Shown here: positions 1 through 7,248 of the stretch, piece after piece
Numbering within the stretch: position 1 is the stretch's first letter
Layout: each line of letters opens with the position of its first letter
Source: an uncultured Clostridium sp.
Lineage (GTDB): Bacteria > Bacillota > Clostridia > TANB77 > CAG-508
Reading direction: 5' to 3'
DNA length: 8,695 nucleotides
Assembly: GCA_946498265.1 (NCBI GenBank)
Contig: CAMMNR010000072.1
Span: forward strand, 1 to 8,695
Notes under the pieces: model-generated
Databases searched by the model: none
What the model saw: the letters and a program-made list of their open reading frames with translations, nothing else
What the model was told of the DNA's origin: nothing
Program-made: the position numbers and the translations under genes

Positions 1-65
1 ATTTCATTAGATGTTATATAACCATTGTTTCTTTTTAAAAATTTTTCTATTTTTTTTATATTCAT
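1..65 (-). CDS. AbiEi-type antitoxin N-terminus, partial (runs off the left edge)
   Basis: Twenty-one codons are visible, beginning at an ATG preceded by GGAGG with a 5-nt gap, an excellent ribosome binding site; the reading frame is open to the window edge. The peptide starts MNIKKIEKFLKRNNGYITSN. A short basic helix followed by an NNGYIT(S/T) turn is the usual opening of the AbiEi_4-type winged-helix domain of type IV toxin-antitoxin antitoxins and related transcriptional regulators. In that family the antitoxin represses its own promoter, and a nucleotidyltransferase toxin (AbiEii) is normally the next gene, which here would lie outside the window to the left. The assignment rests on only 21 residues plus the operator-like repeat in front of it, so another small winged-helix regulator is possible. 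That a gene starts here is far more certain than its family. Confidence 0.55.
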   Translation of the reverse strand, partial: MNIKKIEKFLKRNNGYITSNE

Positions 66-76
66 ATTAACCTCCA

Positions 77-120
77 TTACAAACGTACTACCATTTTACC
101 ATATTGTTGTACACTTGTAA
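77..120. promoter_or_regulatory. Operator-like inverted repeat around the AbiEi-like promoter
   Basis: Two 12-bp arms, TTACAAACGTAC (77-88) and GTACACTTGTAA (109-120), are inverted copies that match at 10 of 12 positions, with the outer five and inner four bases perfect. They are 20 bp apart, so both fall on the same face of the helix about three turns apart. The right arm covers the -35 element and the left arm covers the expected start of transcription; the -10 lies between them. This is the layout expected for a repressor. Characterised AbiEi antitoxins bind inverted repeats in their own promoter, which agrees with the downstream gene call. Confidence 0.55.
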
Positions 121-121
121 A
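93..121 (-). promoter_or_regulatory. Promoter of the AbiEi-like gene
   Basis: On the minus strand TTTACA (116-121) and TAAAAT (93-98) are separated by 17 bp, close to the sigma-A consensus. Transcription would begin near position 86, about 20 nt before the start codon at 65, leaving a short leader that contains the GGAGG site at 71-75. Confidence 0.6.
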
Positions 122-575
122 TATTATGCTTAAAATTTATTAAATTTGTTATTAATCAATATAATTTATAGTGTATTTTTACACCATATCATATAGTTTT
201 GAATAACTTTATATTTTTATATTAAAAATTTACTTATTTAATTCCACTTATTTTTTGTTTTAATACGAGAAGTTAAACCTCCATTTTAAAAAATATGCAT
301 ATTTATTAAAATTCATCAATTCTTTTATATCAAAGCATTTTACCATTTTTCACACTTTTAAAATATAAAAAAATAATGTAGCATCCAGTCCCCCTCTATG
401 TTAACTATTTTACCTCTTTTTTGTACAAATAATGCTTGTTTTCTATGTTTTTAACTCAAATTTTTTAACTATTTTAGATTTAAAATTTAAAATATTAATA
501 AATTTTTTTACAAATCCTCTTCATTTAAAACAAACTATTTTTTGTTAAATTTATATATTTTTTATTCTAAAATCC

Positions 576-594
576 ATACAACTCCTAGTTGTAT
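576..594. repeat. Perfect 8-bp inverted repeat with 3-nt loop
   Basis: ATACAACT-CCT-AGTTGTAT forms a perfect hairpin or a dyad. Neither side is followed directly by a T-run, so it is not a standard intrinsic terminator; a protein binding site or chance in AT-rich DNA are both possible. Confidence 0.4.
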
Positions 595-667
595 ATTAAA
601 AAACTGAATTCCCACTATTCTCAATAAAAAATACACTTTTGAATTTATAAATATTAGGATTTTTTTT

Positions 668-724
668 ACAAAAAAATATAGCCAATAGGGGATTATTTTT
701 GATCCTAAATTGACTATTTTTTTA
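668..724. terminator. Bidirectional intrinsic terminator downstream of pheT
   Basis: The arms ATAGCCAAT (678-686) and ATTGACTAT (709-717) pair over 9 bp with one wobble, and an inner AGG/CCT extends the stem. On the plus strand the hairpin is followed by seven T; on the minus strand by ATTTTTTT. It lies about 140 nt after the pheT stop and is the first convincing terminator on the minus strand after pheST, so it probably ends that transcript and insulates the AbiEi-like gene. Confidence 0.6.
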
Positions 725-854
725 TCTCTTTTTTTATATTTTTCTCGTTTTTATGGATTTTATTGCTCCAACATTGCTCCAAATGTTCAGCAGTTTCCGA
801 AATCTCAACTATATAAGAAACTCTTTACTCCTACAACTCTACATTATTCAAATT

Positions 855-3275
855 TTATTCTTCTCTAAGTTTAGCACCACATTTTTTGTCTAGAACTTTT
901 AATATACTATTCATTTTTTCATTTATTTGTTCAGATGTCATAGTAGTGCCTTCATTAAGCATTTTTACTTTTAATGTAACTGATTTTTTGCCATCAGGTA
1001 TTTGATTTCCTCTATATTCATCAACAAATTCAATTTCTTTAACCTTTGATTTTATGCTTTCCTCAATTGTCTTCCATGAAACTTTTTCATCAACTATAAT
1101 TGATAAATCTTTTTCAACTAATGGTAATTCTGGTAATCTTTCATATTCATTTGTTCTTGAAGCATAAGGAACAAATTTCTCGGCATTAATTTCAAACATT
1201 GCTACATTTGTTCTTTTTATTTTTGAGTTATTCATTACTTGTACGGAAACTAAACCAAGTGAACCTATTATTTCATTATTTTTAGTTATATTTAAATATG
1301 CATTAATATCTGCCCAATTAGGTTTTTCTATTTGTTCTAGATTAATTTCTTCCATGTGACAAAATCTAGACATATTTTCAATTACACCTTTTGCTTCGTA
1401 GAATATTTCTTTAGCATTTTTTCCAACAATACAACCAGTTAAATAATGTTTTTGAACTGGTAGTATTTCGTCTTCTGAAGATGGTCTATAATCACCTTTT
1501 TCATAAACTTCTCCACAGTCAAATAATTTAAATCCATCATAATATCTTAAATTTTTAGCAATAGCTTCTAACATTCCCGGTATTAAAGAAGTTCTTAAAT
1601 AAGCTAAGTCTGGAGCTGGTGGAGTTGCTAATTTTACAGCTTTGTCAGTTTCTATTTTTGCGGCATGAATATATTTTTCATCAACCCATGGATATGTATA
1701 AATTTCATAGAAACCACATCTATATGCTAAATATTCTTTTATTCTTTTATTCATTAAAACTTTATTTTGTTTTATGGCATGTTCAAACGTAATAGTAATT
1801 GGTTTTGCTTCAAAACTATCAAAACTTAAAATTCTTGCAATATCTCCCATTACATCGTCTTTAATTGTTACATCACCAGTTGATCTCCATGTTGGGACTA
1901 TTACATCATATTCACCATTATTATATTTTATCTCATATCCTAGAGCTGTTAAAATTTGTGCAATTTTATCTTGTGATATTTTTTTACCTAATCTTGTGTC
2001 TAAAAATTTCTCACTTACTTTTATATTATTCTTTTTGGTTTCATTAGGATATACATCTGCATATTTAATTATTTTGCTCTCTGGGAATATTTCTTTAATT
2101 AATCTTAATGCTAAGTTTAATCCCTCATCTACTCTTTGTGTATCAACACCTTTTTCAAATCTCATTGAAGCTTCTGTTTTTTCTGCAAATTTTTTATCTG
2201 TTTGTCTAACGGAATCTGCTGAGAAGTTTGCTACCTCTAATACAACTCCCTTGGTATCTGGCAATATAGAATCTTTTTTACCACCTTTAATTCCCGCTAA
2301 TGCCATTGCATCACTTTCATCACATATTACTAAATCATCTGTTGAAAGCTCAATAAAGTTATTATCTAATAATAATAATTTTTCATTTTCTTTGGCATTT
2401 CTTACTATTATTCTTTCTCCATTAACATGTGTTTTATCAAAAGCATGAAGTGGTTGGCCTACTGCCATCATTACATAATTTGTAATATCTACAATTGCAT
2501 TTATTGGTCTTTGACCTACTTTAGACAATAATGATTGCATCCACATTGGAGATGATTTTTCATAAATACCATCTATTTCTACCGCTACATATCTATTACA
2601 TTTAGTTGTATCTTTTATTTCTACACTATATTCTGGAACTTTAGGTATTTCGTATTTTGGTAATTCTTTTAATGGTGCATCATATATTGCTGATAATTCT
2701 CTTGCGATTCCATAATGTCCCCATAAATCAGGTCTGTTAGATAAAGATTTATTATCAATTTCTAGTACTGTGTCATTCATTCCGAATAAATTTGCAATAT
2801 TATCTCCTGGTTTGCAGTCAAATCCTTTTAAATCAACTATTTCAGTTTCACCTTCATTTGGAAAGAACTCACTTAAATATACTTCTGATGAAGCACATAT
2901 CATTCCACAAGAAATTTCTCCTCTCATTTTTGTTTTTCCAACTTTTACAGGTTCTCCTTCTCCATGCCAAACCACTTCTGCACCTGGCTTTGATACAACT
3001 ACATATTCCCCTTCATATAGATTTGAACCACCACATACAATTTGTACAGGTTCATTTTCTCCAATATCTACCATACATATCCTTAATTTATCAGCATTTG
3101 GATGTTTTCTTATTTCTACAATTTTTCCAACTACAATGTCATGAAATTTCGCACCAGTATTTTCTACTTCATCTACTTCTACTGTACGAAGTGTCATGTC
3201 ATAAGCAATTTGTTCATCAGTTAAATCTTTAGGTAAATCAACATATTTTCTTATTAAATTTAATGATACTTTCAT
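855..3275 (-). CDS. pheT: Phenylalanine--tRNA ligase beta subunit
   Basis: This is the 806-residue beta chain of the cytoplasmic (alpha-beta)2 phenylalanyl-tRNA synthetase, which charges tRNA-Phe and edits mischarged Tyr-tRNA-Phe; about 800 residues is normal for bacteria. Visible in order: an N-terminal segment and EMAP/OB-type tRNA-binding domain (about 40-150, with VGKIVEIRKHPNADKLRIC); the B3/B4 editing region (about 210-400, with RPINAIVDITNYVM, GQPLHAFD and TEASMRFEKGVD); the B5 domain (about 410-480, with VPTWRSTGD and DDVMGDIARI); the catalytic-like B6/B7 core; and the C-terminal ferredoxin-fold anticodon-binding domain (about 710-806, with LPLVEKDLSIIVDE). The ATG at 3275 is chosen because AGAAAGGA precedes it at a normal distance; that site overlaps the pheS stop TAG, so the two genes are translationally close with a 14-bp gap. 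Expression is controlled by the T-box leader ahead of pheS. No frame damage is seen. Confidence 0.97.
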   Translation of the reverse strand: MKVSLNLIRKYVDLPKDLTDEQIAYDMTLRTVEVDEVENTGAKFHDIVVGKIVEIRKHPNADKLRICMVDIGENEPVQIVCGGSNLYEGEYVVVSKPGAEVVWHGEGEPVKVGKTKMRGEISCGMICASSEVYLSEFFPNEGETEIVDLKGFDCKPGDNIANLFGMNDTVLEIDNKSLSNRPDLWGHYGIARELSAIYDAPLKELPKYEIPKVPEYSVEIKDTTKCNRYVAVEIDGIYEKSSPMWMQSLLSKVGQRPINAIVDITNYVMMAVGQPLHAFDKTHVNGERIIVRNAKENEKLLLLDNNFIELSTDDLVICDESDAMALAGIKGGKKDSILPDTKGVVLEVANFSADSVRQTDKKFAEKTEASMRFEKGVDTQRVDEGLNLALRLIKEIFPESKIIKYADVYPNETKKNNIKVSEKFLDTRLGKKISQDKIAQILTALGYEIKYNNGEYDVIVPTWRSTGDVTIKDDVMGDIARILSFDSFEAKPITITFEHAIKQNKVLMNKRIKEYLAYRCGFYEIYTYPWVDEKYIHAAKIETDKAVKLATPPAPDLAYLRTSLIPGMLEAIAKNLRYYDGFKLFDCGEVYEKGDYRPSSEDEILPVQKHYLTGCIVGKNAKEIFYEAKGVIENMSRFCHMEEINLEQIEKPNWADINAYLNITKNNEIIGSLGLVSVQVMNNSKIKRTNVAMFEINAEKFVPYASRTNEYERLPELPLVEKDLSIIVDEKVSWKTIEESIKSKVKEIEFVDEYRGNQIPDGKKSVTLKVKMLNEGTTMTSEQINEKMNSILKVLDKKCGAKLREE

Positions 3276-3289
3276 ATTAAAAATCCTTT

Positions 3290-4327
3290 CTATTTAAATT
3301 GTTTTAAAAATCTTAAATCTGAACTATGGAATAATCTTACATCATCTACTCCATATCTCATCATTACTAATCTATCTAATCCAATATTAGTATAAAATCC
3401 TGTCCATTCTTCTGGATCTAGTCCCGCAGACTTTAATACATTTGGATGTATTACACCACCTGGCATAACTTCAATCCATCCATTATGATTACATACTTTA
3501 CATCCTTTTCCTCCACATACTAAACATTCCATATCAATTTCATAACCTGGTTCAGTAAATGGGAAAAATCCTTCTCTCATTCTTGTCTTTATTTTTCTTC
3601 CAAAAACTTTTTCTAATATTGCTTGAATCATAACCATACCTGATGAGAAAGATATATCTTTATCTACTATTAATGCTTCATATTGAACAAATGCTCTTTC
3701 ATGTCTTGCATCTGTTGTTTCATTTCTATATACTCTACCTGGATATACAAACCTTGCTGGAGCTCCATACTTTTGCAAATATCTAACTGATCCACCTGTC
3801 AAGTGTGGTCTTAAGCATAATCTTTCCGCACCTTCTTTTTCTTCTGTTCCTTCAATCCAATAGGTATCCATTGATTGTCGTGCAGGATGATTTTTAGCAA
3901 AGTTCAAATTATCAAATGAATATTTTTCGCTACTTATGTCATCCTCACTATATACTTCAAAACCTAGCGATAAAAATGCATCATTTAAATCTTGTTCCAT
4001 TTGAGTTATTGGATGAAGTGCACCTTCACTTACTTTCTTTCCTGGCAAGCTTAAGTCAATAGGTTCATCTAATACACTCATTGTAGCAATAATCTCTTCT
4101 TGCTTTTCTTGCAATTTATCTGTAAATATTGTTTTTATTTCTGTAGCCATCATACCTATTGTCTTTTTTTCTTCTATTGGTAGGTCTTTCATTGATTTTA
4201 AAACTTCTGATAATCCACTTTTTTTACCAGTTAATTCTTTTCTAACTTCTTCAAGTTCAGGAATAGTTTTTACACTCCCGATTTTCTCTAAACCTTTTGT
4301 TTTGATTTCTTCTAATTTTTCTTTCAT
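3290..4327 (-). CDS. pheS: Phenylalanine--tRNA ligase alpha subunit
   Basis: The 345-residue catalytic chain (class II aminoacyl-tRNA synthetase) activates phenylalanine and transfers it to tRNA-Phe together with PheT. The N-terminal 90 residues form the usual charged coiled-coil arm that contacts tRNA. The catalytic core follows with motif 2 around RVYRNETTDARHERAF (198-213), Gln215 and Glu217 of the amino-acid pocket, FPFTEP (255-260), and motif 3 ending in GLDRLVMMRYGVDDVR (316-331). Cys268, 271, 276 and 279 form a CxxC-x4-CxxC knuckle, seen in a number of Firmicute PheS proteins. Unusual: the near-universal GFAFGxGxER of motif 3 reads GFYTNIGLDR (310-319), placing Tyr312 where a small Ala lines the phenylalanine pocket in E. 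coli and Thermus. The HQxEG pocket strand reads VQYEA, and RTHTSP reads RPHLTGG. The start at 4327 has AGAAAGGAAAAGG upstream. It is first in the pheST operon. Confidence 0.96.
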   Translation of the reverse strand: MKEKLEEIKTKGLEKIGSVKTIPELEEVRKELTGKKSGLSEVLKSMKDLPIEEKKTIGMMATEIKTIFTDKLQEKQEEIIATMSVLDEPIDLSLPGKKVSEGALHPITQMEQDLNDAFLSLGFEVYSEDDISSEKYSFDNLNFAKNHPARQSMDTYWIEGTEEKEGAERLCLRPHLTGGSVRYLQKYGAPARFVYPGRVYRNETTDARHERAFVQYEALIVDKDISFSSGMVMIQAILEKVFGRKIKTRMREGFFPFTEPGYEIDMECLVCGGKGCKVCNHNGWIEVMPGGVIHPNVLKSAGLDPEEWTGFYTNIGLDRLVMMRYGVDDVRLFHSSDLRFLKQFK

Positions 4328-4430
4328 AAACCTTTTCCTTTCTATTATTTTGATACTTTTTTGTTTAAAGTGATTAATCTAAAATCACCATTAAAACCAT
4401 CTTCCAAACTAACCACTTCCCTTCATATAT

Positions 4431-4475
4431 AACAAAACACGAGCAAAACATCTACAAAGGACGAATTTGCTCGTG
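4431..4475 (-). terminator. T-box regulated intrinsic terminator
   Basis: On the minus strand CACGAGCAAA at 4466-4475 pairs over 10 bp with TTTGCTCGTG at 4438-4447, followed by TTTTGTT. Its 5' arm overlaps the bulge and helix of the antiterminator (4461-4475 are shared), so the two folds are mutually exclusive, as expected for transcriptional attenuation by charged tRNA-Phe levels. Confidence 0.9.
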
Positions 4476-4657
4476 GTACCACCTTTTTTCATAGTATTTC
4501 TACTACCTCATTTTAGATTAACGCTCTTACACGTTTTGACTCCATTATTGAAATTCATTAATTTGCCTTTCTATTGTAGCTTCCAGTCTATGACTACAAT
4601 TCCCTGTATAGAGTTTCAAATTAATTACTTAAGATAACTTCTTCATCAAAAATTTTT
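4431..4657 (-). ncRNA. T-box leader (tRNA-Phe-sensing riboswitch) of pheST
   Basis: The pheST transcript carries a leader of about 330 nt. Stem I is closed by a perfect 9-bp helix (4617-4625 with 4557-4565) and contains a further TTGTAG/CTACAA stem; an AGTA motif of the specifier-loop type lies at 4626-4629. The specifier is read as UUC (4550-4552) followed by A, a phenylalanine codon. The antiterminator is complete: AAAGG (4482-4486), the canonical seven-base bulge UGGUACC (4475-4481), then ACGA/UCGU and CCUUU (4456-4460). The variable base of UGGN is U, which would pair with discriminator A73. Uncharged tRNA-Phe would stabilise this form and allow read-through into pheS. The 5' end is inferred from the promoter. 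Confidence 0.95.
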
Positions 4658-4663
4658 TATTAA

Positions 4664-4692
4664 ATTATATTGTTTTTTTTCACATTTGTCAA
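4664..4692 (-). promoter_or_regulatory. Consensus sigma-A promoter of pheST
   Basis: TTGACA (4687-4692) and TATAAT (4664-4669) are both perfect consensus hexamers separated by exactly 17 bp. Transcription should start near 4657, just before Stem I of the T-box. The promoter lies only 24 bp after the stop codon of the truncated flavodoxin gene. No operator is evident, which suggests that control is left to the T-box. Confidence 0.93.
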
Positions 4693-4715
4693 GTTTTTTC
4701 AGTAAATAGATTTTA

Positions 4716-5114
4716 TTATCGTATAAAATTTGTAAAATTAATTTTTTCTTGTTTTGGTAATTCTATTCCTTTTTCTTTTCCCGCTTCAATACATTTCAAA
4801 TAATATGCCATATTTCTTCCTAAAATTCTCATTACTTGCATACCTTCTTCATCTTTTTTTACATCTTCAGGTGTTGCACCATGTACCATATTCCAATATC
4901 TTGATGAAATTATTGGCATCTGATTTATTCCAAAATATTTATTTAGTTGATCATAAGTTGTTTTACAAGCAATACATCCTGCTATTGGTTTTATCCCAAT
5001 CCAAAATATTTCTGTTTCTATCCCTTCTTCTTTTAATGTTTTTGCTACTTCTTCTAATGCTGTATTTACACATCCATTTTTGTGTGGACCTCCATTTACT
5101 AATAATACTTTCAT
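4716..5114 (-). pseudogene. Flavodoxin-fold NAD(P)H/FMN reductase with an internal in-frame deletion
   Basis: The first 51 residues (MKVLLVNGGPHKNGCVNTAL, then IFWIGIKPIAGCIACK) and the last 80 (TTYDQLNKYFGI, SSRYWNMVHGATPEDVK, MRILGRNMAYYLKCIEAG, TNFIR) match the two ends of the clostridial flavodoxin-family iron-sulfur/FMN reductases of about 200-210 residues. The middle, roughly 75-80 residues, is missing with the frame kept; the join lies between Lys51 and Thr52 near position 4961. The lost part normally carries the remaining cysteines, the central strands and the SPVHYASxSG loop that holds the FMN ring, so flavin binding and catalysis are unlikely. The GxPHKxG phosphate loop survives. 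An upstream ATG at 5132 exists, but AAAGGAG is placed correctly for the Met at 5114. It follows the glycosyltransferase gene closely (25 bp). No stop or frameshift is present, so it is either a recent deletion or a retained small protein. Confidence 0.8.
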
Positions 5115-5139
5115 TTCAAACTCTCCTTTCATTAATATA

Positions 5140-6834
5140 TTATTTTGTTAGCTTATATATTATACTTTCTTGTTCATCTGATTCATATAATATTTCATAA
5201 TTATTAAATTCTGTATATTCCATTACATCTTTTAAAATCTTATCATAATCTAACCATTTCTTTATGTTTATAATAATGCTCTCTTGTCTATTTAATTCTC
5301 CATCATCTTTTAATTGCTCTAAATTATCTAAATTATTATTAATTATCATTGTTTTATCATATACTAAAAATTCGGGTAATGCACTTAAATATGTAAAATT
5401 ATTATCACATATATAAATATAATGTAAATCTTTATTTTCTTTTGCTACATTTAGAATTTGATTATATCCTTTATATAAATATCTAGGTTCACTAGTTATT
5501 AATCCATATATAGATAAAATTCCTACTAAGATTAGTATTACTATAAAGCTAATATTCTTTTTGTTTTTTATAAATATATTTGTTATTTTATCTAAAATTA
5601 ATATAATAATTATACTTACCAAAGGTATTATTATTGATATATACCTAATTATAGTATCATCTTTCATTTGTGGAGAAATCAAGCAAATTACAAAAAAAGA
5701 TAGTATCGTTGGTATTATTAAAATTGCAAGAATATTTTTTTTAGTTGATGAAAGTTTTTCTTTCTTTCTTATCACAAAAATTATTGTTATACATATTAAA
5801 ATTAATATAAATCCTAATACCAATATCTCATTTATTGAAAATGCATAACAAAGTTCTTTTAAATATATTCCTATATTTTCTAACCCAGATTTTTCTCCTG
5901 CTCCTATTCCTCTATATGAGAAGAATATGTGGTAAATAGATGCTGGAAATATAGCAATTCCAATAATTGCACTAATTATATGATATTTTATGTATTTTCT
6001 TAGTATATCATATTTTTTACTTTTTAGTAGCATTATTATTAGTACTAAAAATTCAAAAAATGCAAATATACAATAATAGTATTGAGTCAAAAATCCTAAT
6101 ATTGTTGTTGCTATTAAAATATTTCTAGTCTTTTTATCTATATCAAATTTGTTTTTTATTATTTTTATATGTAAGTATAAAGATAATAATATAAAAAATA
6201 CTAACATTTGATACATTCTTAAAAATATTACTGTTGATATTGCTCCTATACTAAGTCCATATAATATTACTAATGGAATGCTCAAATATTGTTTATCTAA
6301 TAGTTTCAGTATTTTTCTTAACATTATAAATGATAAGATTAAAAATATAAGGTTAATTAAAAAAATAATGTATTTCGAAAACATACCGAAAAAAATAGAA
6401 GATACTATGTGTACTGCAAAATAAAAAAGTGGCGGATGCACATCTCTACTTTGATTATAATATACGCTAAAATAATTTAATATATCTGCTTTACCTATTG
6501 TTAAGTATTCTTGTGCCTCTTGCTTGGTTTTCCAAATTGGTTTTTCTTGTTTTACTAAATTATTGTATTCTTCCATAAATTGATTAGGATTAGTTAAATA
6601 GAATTTAATATTATCTACTACATTTCCCACCAATATTTTATCAAATATTATTTGATTTATTTCATCTTTTTCCCCATATCTTTGAAATACATTATCTAAA
6701 CTATAATTACTGCTTCCATATGAAAAAATTTCATCTTCATGAAATCCTTCTTTTTGACTTATCCAATAAAACATTACTATTGATATAATTATTATAGTAA
6801 TTGCTAAAAATATTTTTTCTAACTTTACTTTCAT
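5140..6834 (-). CDS. GT-C membrane glycosyltransferase (family 39 / ArnT-PMT-like)
   Basis: A 564-residue multi-pass membrane protein of the GT-C fold, the type that transfers a sugar from a polyprenyl-phosphate donor to a lipid, glycan or protein on the outer face of the membrane. The N-terminal helix (about 8-26) is followed by a long first extracellular loop with the acidic HEDE motif (32-35), where family members have their catalytic Asp/Glu. A second hallmark, DVHPPLFYF (131-139), precedes the next helix; Asp131 and His133 fit the conserved D-x-HPPL motif. Around ten hydrophobic segments lie between about 140 and 450. The last 110 residues are soluble. Donor and acceptor cannot be told from sequence. 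A GGAG site 7 nt before the ATG supports the start. It lies 15 bp after the 83-residue gene and probably shares its transcript. Base use does not differ from its neighbours. Confidence 0.8.
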   Translation of the reverse strand: MKVKLEKIFLAITIIIISIVMFYWISQKEGFHEDEIFSYGSSNYSLDNVFQRYGEKDEINQIIFDKILVGNVVDNIKFYLTNPNQFMEEYNNLVKQEKPIWKTKQEAQEYLTIGKADILNYFSVYYNQSRDVHPPLFYFAVHIVSSIFFGMFSKYIIFLINLIFLILSFIMLRKILKLLDKQYLSIPLVILYGLSIGAISTVIFLRMYQMLVFFILLSLYLHIKIIKNKFDIDKKTRNILIATTILGFLTQYYYCIFAFFEFLVLIIMLLKSKKYDILRKYIKYHIISAIIGIAIFPASIYHIFFSYRGIGAGEKSGLENIGIYLKELCYAFSINEILVLGFILILICITIIFVIRKKEKLSSTKKNILAILIIPTILSFFVICLISPQMKDDTIIRYISIIIPLVSIIIILILDKITNIFIKNKKNISFIVILILVGILSIYGLITSEPRYLYKGYNQILNVAKENKDLHYIYICDNNFTYLSALPEFLVYDKTMIINNNLDNLEQLKDDGELNRQESIIINIKKWLDYDKILKDVMEYTEFNNYEILYESDEQESIIYKLTK

Positions 6835-6849
6835 TTATTTGCTCCAGAT

Positions 6850-7101
6850 TTATTTTATAGCTACCATTAATTCATTAGGTTGTACTACCATATTTGTGTT
6901 ATTATATGTAAATTTCGCTCCTGTAAAATATACTTGATATCCTAAATTTTCTAATCTTGTTCTACTCAATTTTAAAAATTCATCTGTTTCTTCTTCTGAT
7001 AAGTCTAACTTTATTCTTATCTCATAAAATGAAAATACTACTTTATTTTCATTTTTCCTGATCTTTTCATCTATATAATCAGTTATAAATTTTAAAGTCA
7101 T
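6850..7101 (-). CDS. Small uncharacterised protein (83 residues)
   Basis: I do not recognise this protein. It is soluble and highly charged, without a signal peptide or membrane helix. The pattern is a helix (residues about 1-18), a beta-like VVFSFYEIRI segment, an acidic helix DLSEEETDEFLKLSRTRLENLG, and a strand-turn-strand end (YQVYFTGAKFTYNN), which could be a small winged-helix-like or alpha/beta fold; that is a guess from pattern only. The start has an in-frame TAA two codons upstream, so ATG 7101 is the only ATG that can be used; AGAAAGGA lies 12 nt before it, slightly long. It sits 15 bp ahead of the glycosyltransferase gene and is probably co-transcribed with it. Confidence 0.6.
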   Translation of the reverse strand: MTLKFITDYIDEKIRKNENKVVFSFYEIRIKLDLSEEETDEFLKLSRTRLENLGYQVYFTGAKFTYNNTNMVVQPNELMVAIK

Positions 7102-7183
7102 TGTTTAACACATTCCTTTCTCAAGAGGTCTAAATTAGAAATAGATAAAATTTAATTATTTTCCTCTATTAATTAGTATCAAT

Positions 7184-7212
7184 ATATTATCACAAAATTG
7201 GCTATAAAACAA
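7184..7212 (-). promoter_or_regulatory. Possible promoter ahead of the 83-residue gene
   Basis: On the minus strand TTGTTT (7207-7212) and TAATAT (7184-7189) are 17 bp apart in the 147-bp gap after the papain-fold gene. Transcription would start near 7177, inside a 13-bp sequence shared with the palindrome at 8600-8627. In DNA this AT-rich, such matches arise easily, so confidence is low. Confidence 0.35.
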
Positions 7213-7248
7213 TAGATAATTATATAAGTTTCTTACTTTCTAAAATCC

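Larger units (their letters stand above)
66..854. other. Long AT-rich intergenic region without a supportable gene
   Basis: Nearly 790 bp separate the pheT stop from the next gene start. I find no reading frame with a ribosome binding site longer than a few codons, no tRNA-like cloverleaf and no second leader RNA. What it holds: the promoter and operator at 77-121; a small GTGTA-TTTT-TACAC hairpin at 171-184; a 14-bp palindrome AAATATGCATATTT at 291-304; an 8-bp stem at 576-594; a terminator at 668-724; and a direct repeat ATTGCTCCAA at 762-771 and 773-782. A small RNA gene cannot be excluded from sequence alone. Confidence 0.6.

Noticed and set aside
358..384. ATG with a GGGGGA stretch just upstream on the minus strand
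   Set aside because: The frame ends after eight codons and sits in the AT-rich gap; not a supportable gene.
576..594. Hairpin as a transcription terminator
   Set aside because: The 8-bp stem is good but no T-run follows on either strand; the hairpin at 678-717 fits the role much better.
1774..2448. Long open frame on the plus strand inside pheT
   Set aside because: It is antisense to a clearly conserved gene, has no ribosome binding site and shows low-complexity Ser/Leu/Ile-rich translation; other plus-strand frames at 2770-3232, 4754-5200 and 5561-5848 fail for the same reasons.
5112..5132. Upstream ATG (5132) as start of the flavodoxin-like gene
   Set aside because: The AAAGGAG site lies within codons 2-4 of that reading and is correctly spaced for the Met at 5114, where the family N-terminus MKVLLVNG begins.
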